9,351 nucleotides of DNA, taken from the NCBI GenBank assembly GCA_028285025.1, contig JANQQH010000215.1, positions 1-9,351 on the forward strand, given 5' to 3'. A program made the position numbers and the translations under genes. The stretch is from Hyphomicrobiaceae bacterium. GTDB taxonomy: Bacteria; Pseudomonadota; Alphaproteobacteria; Rhizobiales; HXMU1428-3. Positions 1 to 5,886 of this stretch are shown in pieces (the first letter of the stretch is position 1; each line of letters begins with the position of its first letter). The notes beneath the pieces were generated by a model, which worked only from the letters and a program-made list of their open reading frames with translations, was not told where the DNA came from and made no database searches.

Positions 1-804
1 AAATTTGCCCAACTCATGACCTGGAAGGCCCGCAAACTCGGCATGAGCAAAACAAGATTTTTAAACGCCTCAGGCCTACCAAACCGCAAACAAGTAACAA
101 CAGCGCGCGACATGATCAAACTGAGCCAAGCCATTCAAAAAGACTTCCCAGGGCTATATCGCTATTTCTCCACCAAAACATTTGCCTACAATGGCCGTGT
201 CTATAAAAATTACAATCGCTTGATGGTGCGTATGAAAGGCATAGACGGGATTAAAACTGGCTATACCCGCGCTTCCGGTTTCAATCTGACGTCTTCATAT
301 TGGCAAGGGCGCAAACATGTCGTGGCAGTGGTCATGGGCGGCAAAACAGCCAAACGGCGCGATGCCTTTATGGCCAAGATCTTGCGCAAATCAGCACGCA
401 AAGCCTCTCGTGGCCAGCGCAAAAAACATATTATCTTTGCCTCCAAGCGCCCGCCTCAAAAACAGCTTGTAAAATCAAAATCAATTAAACAACCCATTAG
501 ATTAGCTCAAGGCCCTAAAGTTAAGCCAGAACCTCAACGATTAGGGGCAGGCATTCCGCCCGCCGGCCCCTATCATATTCAAATCGGTGCTTTTGGATCT
601 GAACAAGACGCCAAACAACGCTTGGCCTCCATAGGGTCTAAAGCAGGTAATCTTTTAACCGGCCATAAAAGCTTTACCATGCTGGTCCCCAACAACACCG
701 TTTATCGCGCACGATTTGCTGGCTTTACCAAAAAAGATGCCAAGCAAACCTGCCGCAAGTTAAAACGCAAAGCCATTGATTGCCTAGCTGTTCCTGCACC
801 TTAA
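1..804 (+). CDS. D-alanyl-D-alanine carboxypeptidase with C-terminal SPOR domain (5'-truncated by window edge)
   Basis: The frame is already open at base 1, so this is the 3' part of a longer gene; the ATG at 16 is internal. The protein resembles penicillin-binding-protein 5/6-type (peptidase S11) carboxypeptidases, which trim the terminal D-Ala from peptidoglycan stem peptides in the periplasm. Visible S11 features, counted from the Met at base 16, are the FLNASGLPN segment near residue 15 and the GIKTGYT block, whose KTG triad is at residues 80-82. The SxxK nucleophile and SxN motifs lie upstream of the window. A basic linker (about 120-180) leads to a SPOR domain at about 184-258 (GPYHIQIGAFGSEQDAK, then YRARFAGFTKKDAKQTC). 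SPOR domains bind denuded glycan and direct proteins to the septum. This fusion is common in alphaproteobacteria. The family call is secure; the exact paralogue (DacA, DacC or DacF type) is not. Confidence 0.93.
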   Translation, partial: KFAQLMTWKARKLGMSKTRFLNASGLPNRKQVTTARDMIKLSQAIQKDFPGLYRYFSTKTFAYNGRVYKNYNRLMVRMKGIDGIKTGYTRASGFNLTSSYWQGRKHVVAVVMGGKTAKRRDAFMAKILRKSARKASRGQRKKHIIFASKRPPQKQLVKSKSIKQPIRLAQGPKVKPEPQRLGAGIPPAGPYHIQIGAFGSEQDAKQRLASIGSKAGNLLTGHKSFTMLVPNNTVYRARFAGFTKKDAKQTCRKLKRKAIDCLAVPAP

Positions 805-881
805 AAAAACTATACTTAAATAAGTCCTGAGCCTGAAGCGTGTTGCTTTTATTTGAATTCATAAAACTACTTTAAAATCTA

Positions 882-998
882 CGTCCCGAAGAAGGAAGCG
901 AGTAAAGCGAGCTGACATGGCGTCCCGCGTAGCGGCGCCCGGCGCTTAGCGCCGCCCCGTCGGAGGGCTTTTCGCTACTTCAGCGAAAAAATAGCCCG
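882..998. repeat. GC-rich cluster of nested small palindromes in a convergent intergenic region
   Basis: The gap between the convergent carboxypeptidase and DnaJ-like genes holds a block much richer in GC than its flanks. It contains CCGC-GTA-GCGG (925-935), CGGCGC-TTA-GCGCCG (940-954) and TTTTCGCT-ACTTC-AGCGAAAA (969-989), the last enclosed by GGGCT/AGCCC (965-969 with 993-997). It also has direct repeats: CGTCCCG at 882 and 921, and AAGCGAG at 896 and 905. Neither side ends in a clean U-tract, so it is not a textbook intrinsic terminator, though it may still stop transcription from both sides. Its composition suggests an inserted interspersed palindromic element or a structured RNA. I do not recognise it as a named family. 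Confidence 0.5.
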
Positions 999-1015
999 TG
1001 AGACAAAAAAAGACT

Positions 1016-1690
1016 TCACAGCAATCGATCTTTGGCCATGTTAATTTTCGCTGCCAAAATTTCAGCCCCCCCCTGGTCTGGATGAAATTTTTTCATCAAC
1101 TGGCGATGGGCCTGTTTTATCTCCGCCTCAGAAGCAGAAAAAGACACCCCCAAAACTTGGGCGGCCTCATGCCGGCTAACGGACCTGGCCCAACCGGCAC
1201 GCATGGAGACATCACTCTTTTCGCCCATACCCTCAGCTTGGCGCCAAGCGGGAAAAGCTTGATCTAAAAAAGCTTCCAGCAACGCACAACTTTCTTTATC
1301 ACTTTTTTGATAATGCCCCCTCAATTGGGTGAGCTTATCTTGAGAAAGGCCAATCAATGGACTGCCAACCAAAGGGCCCCTGGCCACCATACCAGTAATT
1401 TTCCCAGAAAGAGCATCCAGATAAAGCGTGACAAAACGCCCCTTTATGGTCGGCATACCAGGCCGGTCTGTTGCATCTGGCCTTTTTTGTGTTCCACCCC
1501 CAATTTTGGGTAACAAACGCTCATCCTTGATCAACCAATAAGCAACCAGCAACAACGGAACGCCCATCACCACAAAGCCACGCGCGAGCACAAGCAAAGC
1601 CAACAACGCCAAAGCACCAGCCAAAGCTTTTTTCCCAAAACGGAAATACAGGTAAAGCGTGATCACACAAAAAGCGAGCACATAGGGCAT
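1016..1690 (-). CDS. Membrane-anchored J-domain (DnaJ/Tim14-like) protein
   Basis: This 224-residue protein opens with hydrophobic segments at about 2-18 and 22-54, followed by a hydrophilic middle region. A J-domain fragment lies at the extreme C-terminus (about 168-224): HEAAQVLGV, the helix-II segment EIKQAHRQLMKKF, the invariant HPD at 203-205, then QGG and a final helix. J-domains stimulate the ATPase of an Hsp70 (DnaK) through the HPD loop. Membrane-tethered, C-terminal J-domains of this layout resemble mitochondrial Tim14/Pam18 and are widespread in alphaproteobacteria, where their client is unknown. The ATG at 1690 gives a membrane-starting protein, though only a weak AAGAGA-like ribosome site precedes it. 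The gene is convergent with the carboxypeptidase and divergent from panC. The domain call is firm; the partner and role are inference. Confidence 0.88.
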   Translation of the reverse strand: MPYVLAFCVITLYLYFRFGKKALAGALALLALLVLARGFVVMGVPLLLVAYWLIKDERLLPKIGGGTQKRPDATDRPGMPTIKGRFVTLYLDALSGKITGMVARGPLVGSPLIGLSQDKLTQLRGHYQKSDKESCALLEAFLDQAFPAWRQAEGMGEKSDVSMRAGWARSVSRHEAAQVLGVSFSASEAEIKQAHRQLMKKFHPDQGGAEILAAKINMAKDRLL

Positions 1691-1830
1691 ATCGTTTTTC
1701 TCTTAAGTCTATTGGGCACGCCAGCCCTTATATCAAATTGCTCATCGGTTTATAACATGGTATTTGGGCACATGACCGAATAAAATAATCTATTCTCATT
1801 CTGAGTTTTAAAGGAAAAATTTTCACACAT

Positions 1831-2688
1831 ATGCCCCAGTCCCTTACCATTGTCGACACCATTAATGCTTTGCGCAAAGACATTAAGGCATTGAAAGCCA
1901 GTTCAAAAACAATCGGCCTGGTACCTACCATGGGCGCCTTGCATCAAGGACATTTGTCCTTAATTGAATTTGCAAAGCAAAAGTGCGATATTGTTGTTTG
2001 CTCCATCTTTGTCAATCCCAAACAATTTGGTCAAAATGAAGACTTAAGTAGCTACCCACGCCCCTTGCAAGATGACATCGACGCCCTTGAACGCATCGGT
2101 GCCGATATCGCCTTTACCCCGCATGTAAAAGAAATATATCCCAAAGGCTTTCAAACCAACGTTAGTGTTAAACAACTGAGCCAATGCCTATGTGGCGCCT
2201 CTCGCCCAGATCACTTTGATGGGGTGGCAACCATCGTCAGTAAACTGTTATTAATCTGTCAGCCTGACATAGCTATTTTTGGTGAAAAAGATTTCCAACA
2301 ACTGCTGATCATCAAAACACTGGTCAAAGACTTAAACATTGAAACGCAAATTCTGGGCAGTCCAATTATCCGTGAAGTAGATGGACTGGCGCTATCATCT
2401 CGGAATCAATACTTGAGCAATGAAGAACGCAAAATTGCCCCCCATCTCTACGCCACCATGCAGCAAGTAGCACAAACATTAAAACAAAGCACATCAATTG
2501 CAGAGCACCTCAAACAAGCTAAAAAAACTTTAATCGATCATGGATTTGAAATTGATTATTTAGAACTGCGCCACAGTGAAGACTTAACCCCGATTACAAA
2601 TCTAACTGAACAATCTTCTGATAGAGCCCGATTATTTGCCGCCGTAAAATTAGGCCAAACGCGTTTAATTGACAACATCCCCTTCTAA
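1831..2688 (+). CDS. panC: Pantoate--beta-alanine ligase (pantothenate synthetase)
   Basis: This cytoplasmic enzyme joins D-pantoate and beta-alanine at the cost of ATP (via pantoyl-adenylate) to form pantothenate, the vitamin B5 precursor of coenzyme A. The 285-residue length is normal for the family. The diagnostic blocks are all present: VPTMGALHQGHLSLIE with the HxGH nucleotide-binding motif at residues 38-41, FVNPKQFGQNED, SRPDHFDGVATIV, FGEKDFQQL (150-158) and LSSRNQYLS (SSRN at 189-192), which mirrors the KMSKS-like loop. The ATG at 1831 follows an AAGGA about 14 bases upstream, which is longer than ideal, but the next blocks fit this start. panB, often its neighbour elsewhere, is not in the window. 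The gene appears to stand alone, divergent from the DnaJ-like gene. Confidence 0.98.
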   Translation: MPQSLTIVDTINALRKDIKALKASSKTIGLVPTMGALHQGHLSLIEFAKQKCDIVVCSIFVNPKQFGQNEDLSSYPRPLQDDIDALERIGADIAFTPHVKEIYPKGFQTNVSVKQLSQCLCGASRPDHFDGVATIVSKLLLICQPDIAIFGEKDFQQLLIIKTLVKDLNIETQILGSPIIREVDGLALSSRNQYLSNEERKIAPHLYATMQQVAQTLKQSTSIAEHLKQAKKTLIDHGFEIDYLELRHSEDLTPITNLTEQSSDRARLFAAVKLGQTRLIDNIPF

Positions 2689-2715
2689 ACCAAACAGCAA
2701 AACCTGTGACGTTCG

Positions 2716-2759
2716 AAATAAAAAGGGCTGATCCATTCGTAAAGGAATGGTCAGCCCTT
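2716..2759 (-). terminator. Strong intrinsic terminator (U-tract on minus strand)
   Basis: AAGGGCTGATCCATTC (2723-2738) pairs with GAATGGTCAGCCCTT (2745-2759) over 15 base pairs with one bulged base and a 6-base loop. On the minus strand the stem runs into TTTTTATTT (2724-2716), a classic intrinsic terminator. On the plus strand only mixed sequence follows, so it would end panC transcripts less efficiently. An outer CGTTCG/CGAACG pair (2710-2715 with 2776-2781) could enclose it. Confidence 0.8.
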
Positions 2760-2780
2760 AAGTTATGATGTTTTACGAAC

Positions 2781-2875
2781 GATACGCAGTTCTAAAACAT
2801 TATATATGTACTCTAACGCATTACTAAAACATGGTACATTTGCACAACTTCATATTGTGCTGATACGCATCACTA
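2781..2875 (-). repeat. Three copies of a TAG-N3-TGCG motif inside the candidate sRNA
   Basis: On the minus strand the motifs read TAGTGATGCGTATC (2875-2862), TAGTAATGCGTTAG (2826-2813) and TAGAACTGCGTATC (2794-2781). The last two sit in a longer 20-base unit, ending in ATGTTTTAG upstream of the motif, that is identical at 15 of 20 positions. TGCGTATC occurs once more in the promoter spacer (2904-2897). The starts are 49 and 32 bases apart. They could be repeated target-recognition seeds or a repeated protein-binding site. Confidence 0.6.
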
Positions 2876-2889
2876 CGTACCTAATGCCA

Positions 2890-2918
2890 ATTATAGGATA
2901 CGCAAACTGATTCGGCAA
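2890..2918 (-). promoter_or_regulatory. Sigma-70-type promoter for the candidate sRNA
   Basis: Read on the minus strand, TTGCCG (2918-2913) is separated by exactly 17 bases from a perfect TATAAT (2895-2890). The start of transcription would fall near 2882. It points away from the DUF2794 gene and toward the terminator at 2723-2759, and no protein-coding gene lies in between. Confidence 0.55.
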
Positions 2919-3006
2919 TACTCAATACTTAAATGATAATGATGACTGTTTTGCAAAAACTAAATAAAGATTTGTGATATTTTCACAACAACTCAAGATA
3001 CAAAGA

Positions 3007-3189
3007 TGGCCTGGTCAAGGTTAAGAGGCCCTGAAGGGGACTTGGGGGGCTGATTTATCCAGAACCTCCCAAGACCAGGCCAAGAGGCTATGGTAAGAAT
3101 ATAGATAGGGTTTAAGGCACGAAATTGAAGGGTTTAAGGCCATTTCGTGATAAATATTACAAAAATGTAATGTTTATTTTAGCCTCTTG
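3007..3189 (+). promoter_or_regulatory. Candidate structured 5' leader RNA (cis-regulatory element) of the DUF2794 gene
   Basis: Several long-range stems nest in this stretch. TGGCCTGGTC (3007-3016) pairs perfectly with GACCAGGCCA (3073-3082). Inside it are CCC-TGAA-GGG (3029-3038) and TTGGGGGG (3042-3049) with CCTCCCAA (3065-3072). Then CAAGAGGCTA (3081-3090) pairs perfectly with TAGCCTCTTG (3180-3189). That stem encloses CACGAAAT/ATTTCGTG (3118-3125, 3142-3149) and TAAATATTAC/GTAATGTTTA (3151-3160, 3167-3176). An 11-base direct repeat GGGTTTAAGGC occurs at 3108 and 3130. The two imperfect stems each contain one pair that is a G-U wobble on the plus strand but an A-C mismatch on the minus, which favours plus-strand transcription into DUF2794. 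I do not recognise a known riboswitch class. Confidence 0.5.
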
Positions 3190-3237
3190 TCATTCTTTTC
3201 AGTCCAAGGCATGATTAAGACGTGAAAAATGATTGGC

Positions 3238-3245
3238 AGGGGAGG
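3238..3245 (+). promoter_or_regulatory. Strong Shine-Dalgarno sequence that fixes a TTG start
   Basis: AGGGGAGG lies five bases before the TTG at 3251 and is the only good ribosome site near the beginning of the DUF2794 frame. That frame is closed by TGA at 3230-3232, and no in-frame ATG occurs before the conserved domain. The upstream TTG at 3233 overlaps the region just before the Shine-Dalgarno and has none of its own. Confidence 0.8.
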
Positions 3246-3250
3246 TCCAT

Positions 3251-3655
3251 TTGCATAAAAAGAACGCAATCATACCGTTTCCACAACTAAAAAAACAAAA
3301 TTCCCCCTCAAACAAATCCTCTAATGGATCTTACAAACCAGACAGTCTGGTTTGTTTCCATCGAACAGAATTAAGCCTTATTTTATCGCGCTATGGGGCT
3401 ATGGTCGCTCAAGGAGCCTGGCGAGACTATGCAATTGATATGGGACGCGAATACGCTGTTTTTTCAATCTTCCGCCATACATCAGAAAACCCGCTCTATA
3501 GGCTTGAAAAACACCCAAAATTAGCCAAACGACAAGGTGCCTATCTCATTCGCAATCATCAAGGCCGGGTGTTAAAACGGGGCAAAAAACTCAACCAAGT
3601 GCTTAAAATATTTGAAAATAAATTAGAGCTAATTGAAGCGACAAACTCGTATTGA
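3251..3655 (+). CDS. DUF2794 family protein (function unknown)
   Basis: This 134-residue product matches the alphaproteobacterial DUF2794 family by its conserved core: FHRTELSLILSRYG, MVAQGAWRDYAIDMG, YAVFSIFRHTSENPLYRLEK and HPKLAKRQGAYLI, then GRVLKRG and a closing helix with LKIFENKLELI. It is small and soluble, with no signal peptide or membrane segment. The first 35 or so residues are a polar, variable linker. Translation most likely starts at TTG 3251, five bases after AGGGGAGG; a longer form from TTG 3233 lacks a ribosome site. The long structured region upstream and the weak start codon together suggest translational control. A perfect 23-bp palindrome (3333-3355) falls in the linker-coding part. 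No biochemical role is established for the family that I can name. Confidence 0.88.
   Translation: MHKKNAIIPFPQLKKQNSPSNKSSNGSYKPDSLVCFHRTELSLILSRYGAMVAQGAWRDYAIDMGREYAVFSIFRHTSENPLYRLEKHPKLAKRQGAYLIRNHQGRVLKRGKKLNQVLKIFENKLELIEATNSY
3333..3355. repeat. 23-bp perfect palindrome within the DUF2794 coding region
   Basis: The arm ACAAACCAGAC (3333-3343) is mirrored exactly by GTCTGGTTTGT (3345-3355) around one central A. It encodes part of the variable linker before the conserved domain, about 80 bases after the start codon. It could be an operator, an mRNA hairpin or the scar of a small insertion. Confidence 0.75.
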
Positions 3656-3774
3656 TATTCGTAAATGTATCAGTAAAGGTACAACTTTAAGCTCGTTTTT
3701 ATTTTTCAATTCATATCAGCGCAAAGCTATGTATTAATGTTCAAAGTTAAAAACAGCTTTTTCAAGGTACCGCC

Positions 3775-4983
3775 ATGCGTAAGTTGGCACAATTTACAGT
3801 CTTTAAAAAAGTCCTCAATATAACCCTTTGCTTATCTCTGGCTCTTGGCCTGTCTGCCTGCAGCACGTTTTCTAACCGCGTGGCCGTACCTGAAAGTTTA
3901 ACTGCAAACGCAATCGTCCCCAGTTTAACCGATGTACGTTTTTATGCTGATGCCCCCCCACTATCAAACGCTCAATTAAAACAAATAGCCATCCCACTAA
4001 AACAGCGCATGCGCGCTCATCCTGACAAAAACCGCACCTTAGACATTTTAAGTCTTTCAGGGGGCGGCTCTGACGGGGCCTTCGGCGCTGGCTTGTTAAA
4101 CGGCTGGAGCCAATCAGGCAAGCGCCCAAAATTTGATGTTGTCACAGGTGTAAGCACCGGGGCCATCATTGCCCCTTTTGCATTTTTAGGGCCTGCATAT
4201 GATCCTCAATTGAAAGAAATTTACACCACCCTTTCAACCAAACAGGTCCTTCAAGCCAACATTTTAAGCGGCCTATTCGGCGGCCCTGCTTTGACCGATA
4301 ATAGTGGTCTAATCACCATGATAGCCAAATATGCGACCCATGATCTTTTGAACAAAATTGGCCAAGAACATTTAAAGGGTCGTTTTTTATTAATTGGCAC
4401 CAGCGACCTTGACTCCCAAAGAGGCATCATATGGGACATAGGCAAGCTGGCAAACAGCAACCATCCCCAAAAATTAAAGCTATTCCGCAAAATCATTTTA
4501 GCGTCAACCTCCATTCCTGGTGCCTTTCCCCCCGTTCGGTTTGATGTTGAGGCCAACGGCAAAACCTATACAGAACTGCATGTTGATGGGGGCATTTCAT
4601 CCCAAGTGTTTTTATACCCCTCCTCCTTTTCACCGCGCCGACTAGACGCTTTGTTAGGGATCAAGCGAAAACGCCGCGTATTTGTTATCCGCAATTCCAC
4701 AGTGACGCCCCAATATGATGTAACCGAAGCCAAACTGCTTGAGATTTCAACACGCTCTATCTCCACCCTCATCAAAAACCAAGGCATTGGCGATTTGTAT
4801 CGTGTTTACGCTTTGGCCAAGCGTGATGGGCTGGATTATAACCTAGCCTATGTCCCGCCAAGCTTTACCTTGAAAAAGCAAGACGTGTTTGACACCAAAT
4901 ACATGCAAGCCCTTTATAAGGTTGGCGAACAAATGGGCCGAACAGGCAATTTCTGGCACAAAAGCCCCTTTATTCTCGATTAA
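3775..4983 (+). CDS. Patatin-like phospholipase, predicted lipoprotein
   Basis: Patatin-family serine hydrolases cleave acyl chains from phospholipids and other lipids with a Ser-Asp dyad. All landmarks are visible in this 402-residue protein: the glycine-rich oxyanion loop SGGGSDGAFGAG (95-106), the nucleophile elbow GVSTG with Ser127, and the DGG motif with Asp271 in LHVDGG. The N-terminus has lysines, a hydrophobic stretch (13-26) and the lipobox LSAC with Cys29, so signal peptidase II processing and lipid anchoring are expected. The residue after Cys is Ser, not Asp, which is compatible with outer-membrane sorting. The ATG at 3775 follows AAGG seven bases upstream. The gene appears monocistronic, ending at a strong terminator shared with the convergent BI-1 gene. 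The substrate cannot be read from sequence. The many ORFs on its opposite strand look like shadows. Confidence 0.94.
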   Translation: MRKLAQFTVFKKVLNITLCLSLALGLSACSTFSNRVAVPESLTANAIVPSLTDVRFYADAPPLSNAQLKQIAIPLKQRMRAHPDKNRTLDILSLSGGGSDGAFGAGLLNGWSQSGKRPKFDVVTGVSTGAIIAPFAFLGPAYDPQLKEIYTTLSTKQVLQANILSGLFGGPALTDNSGLITMIAKYATHDLLNKIGQEHLKGRFLLIGTSDLDSQRGIIWDIGKLANSNHPQKLKLFRKIILASTSIPGAFPPVRFDVEANGKTYTELHVDGGISSQVFLYPSSFSPRRLDALLGIKRKRRVFVIRNSTVTPQYDVTEAKLLEISTRSISTLIKNQGIGDLYRVYALAKRDGLDYNLAYVPPSFTLKKQDVFDTKYMQALYKVGEQMGRTGNFWHKSPFILD

Positions 4984-5035
4984 GTACCAATCAACGACCA
5001 ATGAAAGCCCAGAGCCGTTTGTAAAGTCTTTAAAT

Positions 5036-5066
5036 AAAAAAAGCCCAGCTTTTAAGCTGGGCTTTT
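5036..5066. terminator. Bidirectional intrinsic terminator between convergent genes
   Basis: AAAAGCCCAGCTT (5039-5051) and AAGCTGGGCTTTT (5054-5066) are perfect complements with a two-base centre. The stem is preceded by further A residues and ends in T residues, so it can act as an intrinsic terminator in both directions. It sits between the ends of the patatin gene (4983) and the minus-strand BI-1 gene (5094), and serves both. Confidence 0.9.
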
Positions 5067-5093
5067 CAGTTGTAAGTATAGGAATAGTTTTGC

Positions 5094-5825
5094 TTATTCG
5101 CTGGAACCAAACAGGCTCAACAAGCTCATAAACAAGTTGATGAAATCAAGATACAAGCTCAAGGCTCCCATAATCGCCATCTTACCTAAAGTCGCAGCAC
5201 CATGACCAACATAGTACATAGACTTAATCCGTTGTGTGTCATAAGCCGTCAAACCAGCAAAGACCAACACGCCTATACATGAAACAGCAAATTGCAAGGC
5301 AGAAGACTGCAAGAAAATGTTCACAAGGCTAGCAATGATCAAACCGATTAGGCCCATAAACAAGAATGTGCCCCATCCAGAAAGATCTTTCTTGGTGGTG
5401 TAGCCATAAATACTCAGCGCTCCAAAAGCGGCCGCACTAATAAAGAAAACACGCGTGATTGAAACACCGCCATAAGCCAAAAAGATCCATGACAGCGATG
5501 CACCCATCAGAGCCGCAAAGCTCCAAAAGCAAATCTGCAGAGCCCCATAGCTCATGCGGTTAACCATGGCCGAAATCGCAAACACCATAATCAGCGGGGC
5601 GAACATCACAACCCATTTTAGCGGGCTGTTATACATCAACTGAGCAAATTGTGGGTTAGTTGTCGCCATTGAAAAAACCCCATAAGCGACCAAGCCGGTA
5701 AGGGCAACGCCGCCCATCATATAGTTGTAAACCCGCATCATATAGGCGCGAAGACCTGCATCGATCTCTCTCGTTCTGGTCTGCGTACCATACTGAGTGG
5801 CTTCACGCTGTTGATAGTCTGACAT
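5094..5825 (-). CDS. Bax inhibitor-1/YccA family inner-membrane protein
   Basis: The 243-residue protein has a polar N-terminus (about 1-25) and then seven hydrophobic segments, the layout of the BI-1 (TMBIM) family; relatives in E. coli are YbhL and YccA. Family signatures include AYMMRVYNYM near the first helix, the central SITRVFFISAAAFGALSIYGYTT region, GLTAYDTQRIK, and the late ALSLYLDFINLFMSLL helix. YccA binds and restrains the FtsH membrane protease; other members are proton-sensitive calcium leak channels. Which applies here is unknown. An in-frame ATG lies at 5864, but the ATG at 5825 is preferred: it has AAAGGA nine bases upstream, and MSDYQQR begins like other members. A heat-shock-like promoter lies about 80-115 bases upstream, in keeping with membrane-quality control. 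The gene stands alone. Confidence 0.95.
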   Translation of the reverse strand: MSDYQQREATQYGTQTRTREIDAGLRAYMMRVYNYMMGGVALTGLVAYGVFSMATTNPQFAQLMYNSPLKWVVMFAPLIMVFAISAMVNRMSYGALQICFWSFAALMGASLSWIFLAYGGVSITRVFFISAAAFGALSIYGYTTKKDLSGWGTFLFMGLIGLIIASLVNIFLQSSALQFAVSCIGVLVFAGLTAYDTQRIKSMYYVGHGAATLGKMAIMGALSLYLDFINLFMSLLSLFGSSE

Positions 5826-5868
5826 GTCCTTTAATCCTTTAAAGTTGATTGTCCGTTCAAACATTTAC

Positions 5869-5886
5869 AGGCAAAATTGCCTTTTT
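5869..5886. other. Short perfect hairpin in the 5' leader of the BI-1 gene
   Basis: AGGCAA (5869-5874) and TTGCCT (5877-5882) form a six-base-pair stem around AA. On the plus strand it is followed by TTTT, but no plus-strand gene ends here. It is therefore more likely a leader hairpin of the minus-strand BI-1 mRNA. A conserved ybhL leader motif has been described upstream of BI-1-type genes in Rhizobiales; I cannot confirm that this is an example. Confidence 0.4.

Larger units (their letters stand above)
2716..2882 (-). ncRNA. Candidate orphan small RNA with its own promoter and intrinsic terminator
   Basis: On the minus strand a good promoter (2918-2890) is followed about 165 bases later by a long terminator hairpin and TTTTTATTT. 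No open reading frame of note lies between them. The predicted transcript has a 5' hairpin (GCACAA/TTGTGC, plus-strand 2842-2860), then largely unpaired sequence, then the terminator. It carries three copies of a TAG-N3-TGCG motif (plus-strand positions 2862-2875, 2813-2826 and 2781-2794). This layout of repeated single-stranded motifs ending in a Rho-independent terminator is typical of trans-acting bacterial sRNAs. I cannot match it to a named family. The boundaries are predicted from promoter and terminator only. Confidence 0.55.

Noticed and set aside
998..1513. Two plus-strand ORFs (998-1267, 1307-1513)
   Set aside because: They lie opposite the DnaJ-like gene, have low-complexity arbitrary sequence and no family signature; the minus-strand frame with its HPD motif is the real gene.
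2781..2904. Spaced repeats as a CRISPR array
   Set aside because: Units are only about 14 bases, degenerate and unevenly spaced (49 and 32), and no cas genes are near.
3007..3189. Known RNA such as SRP RNA, 6S RNA, tmRNA or a named riboswitch
   Set aside because: I see none of the conserved sequence landmarks of those RNAs, such as the SRP tetraloop region or a tmRNA tag frame.
3872..4787. Three minus-strand ORFs opposite the patatin gene
   Set aside because: They are frame shadows of a well-supported gene, with no ribosome sites or recognisable motifs.
5826..5864. Upstream ATG (5864) as the BI-1 start, adding 13 residues
   Set aside because: The ATG at 5825 has AAAGGA at nine bases and gives a typical N-terminus; the added residues are encoded by the leader that includes that ribosome site.
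5869..5886. Hairpin plus TTTT as an intrinsic terminator on the plus strand
   Set aside because: No plus-strand gene ends upstream; the six-bp stem is short and lies in the leader of the minus-strand BI-1 gene.
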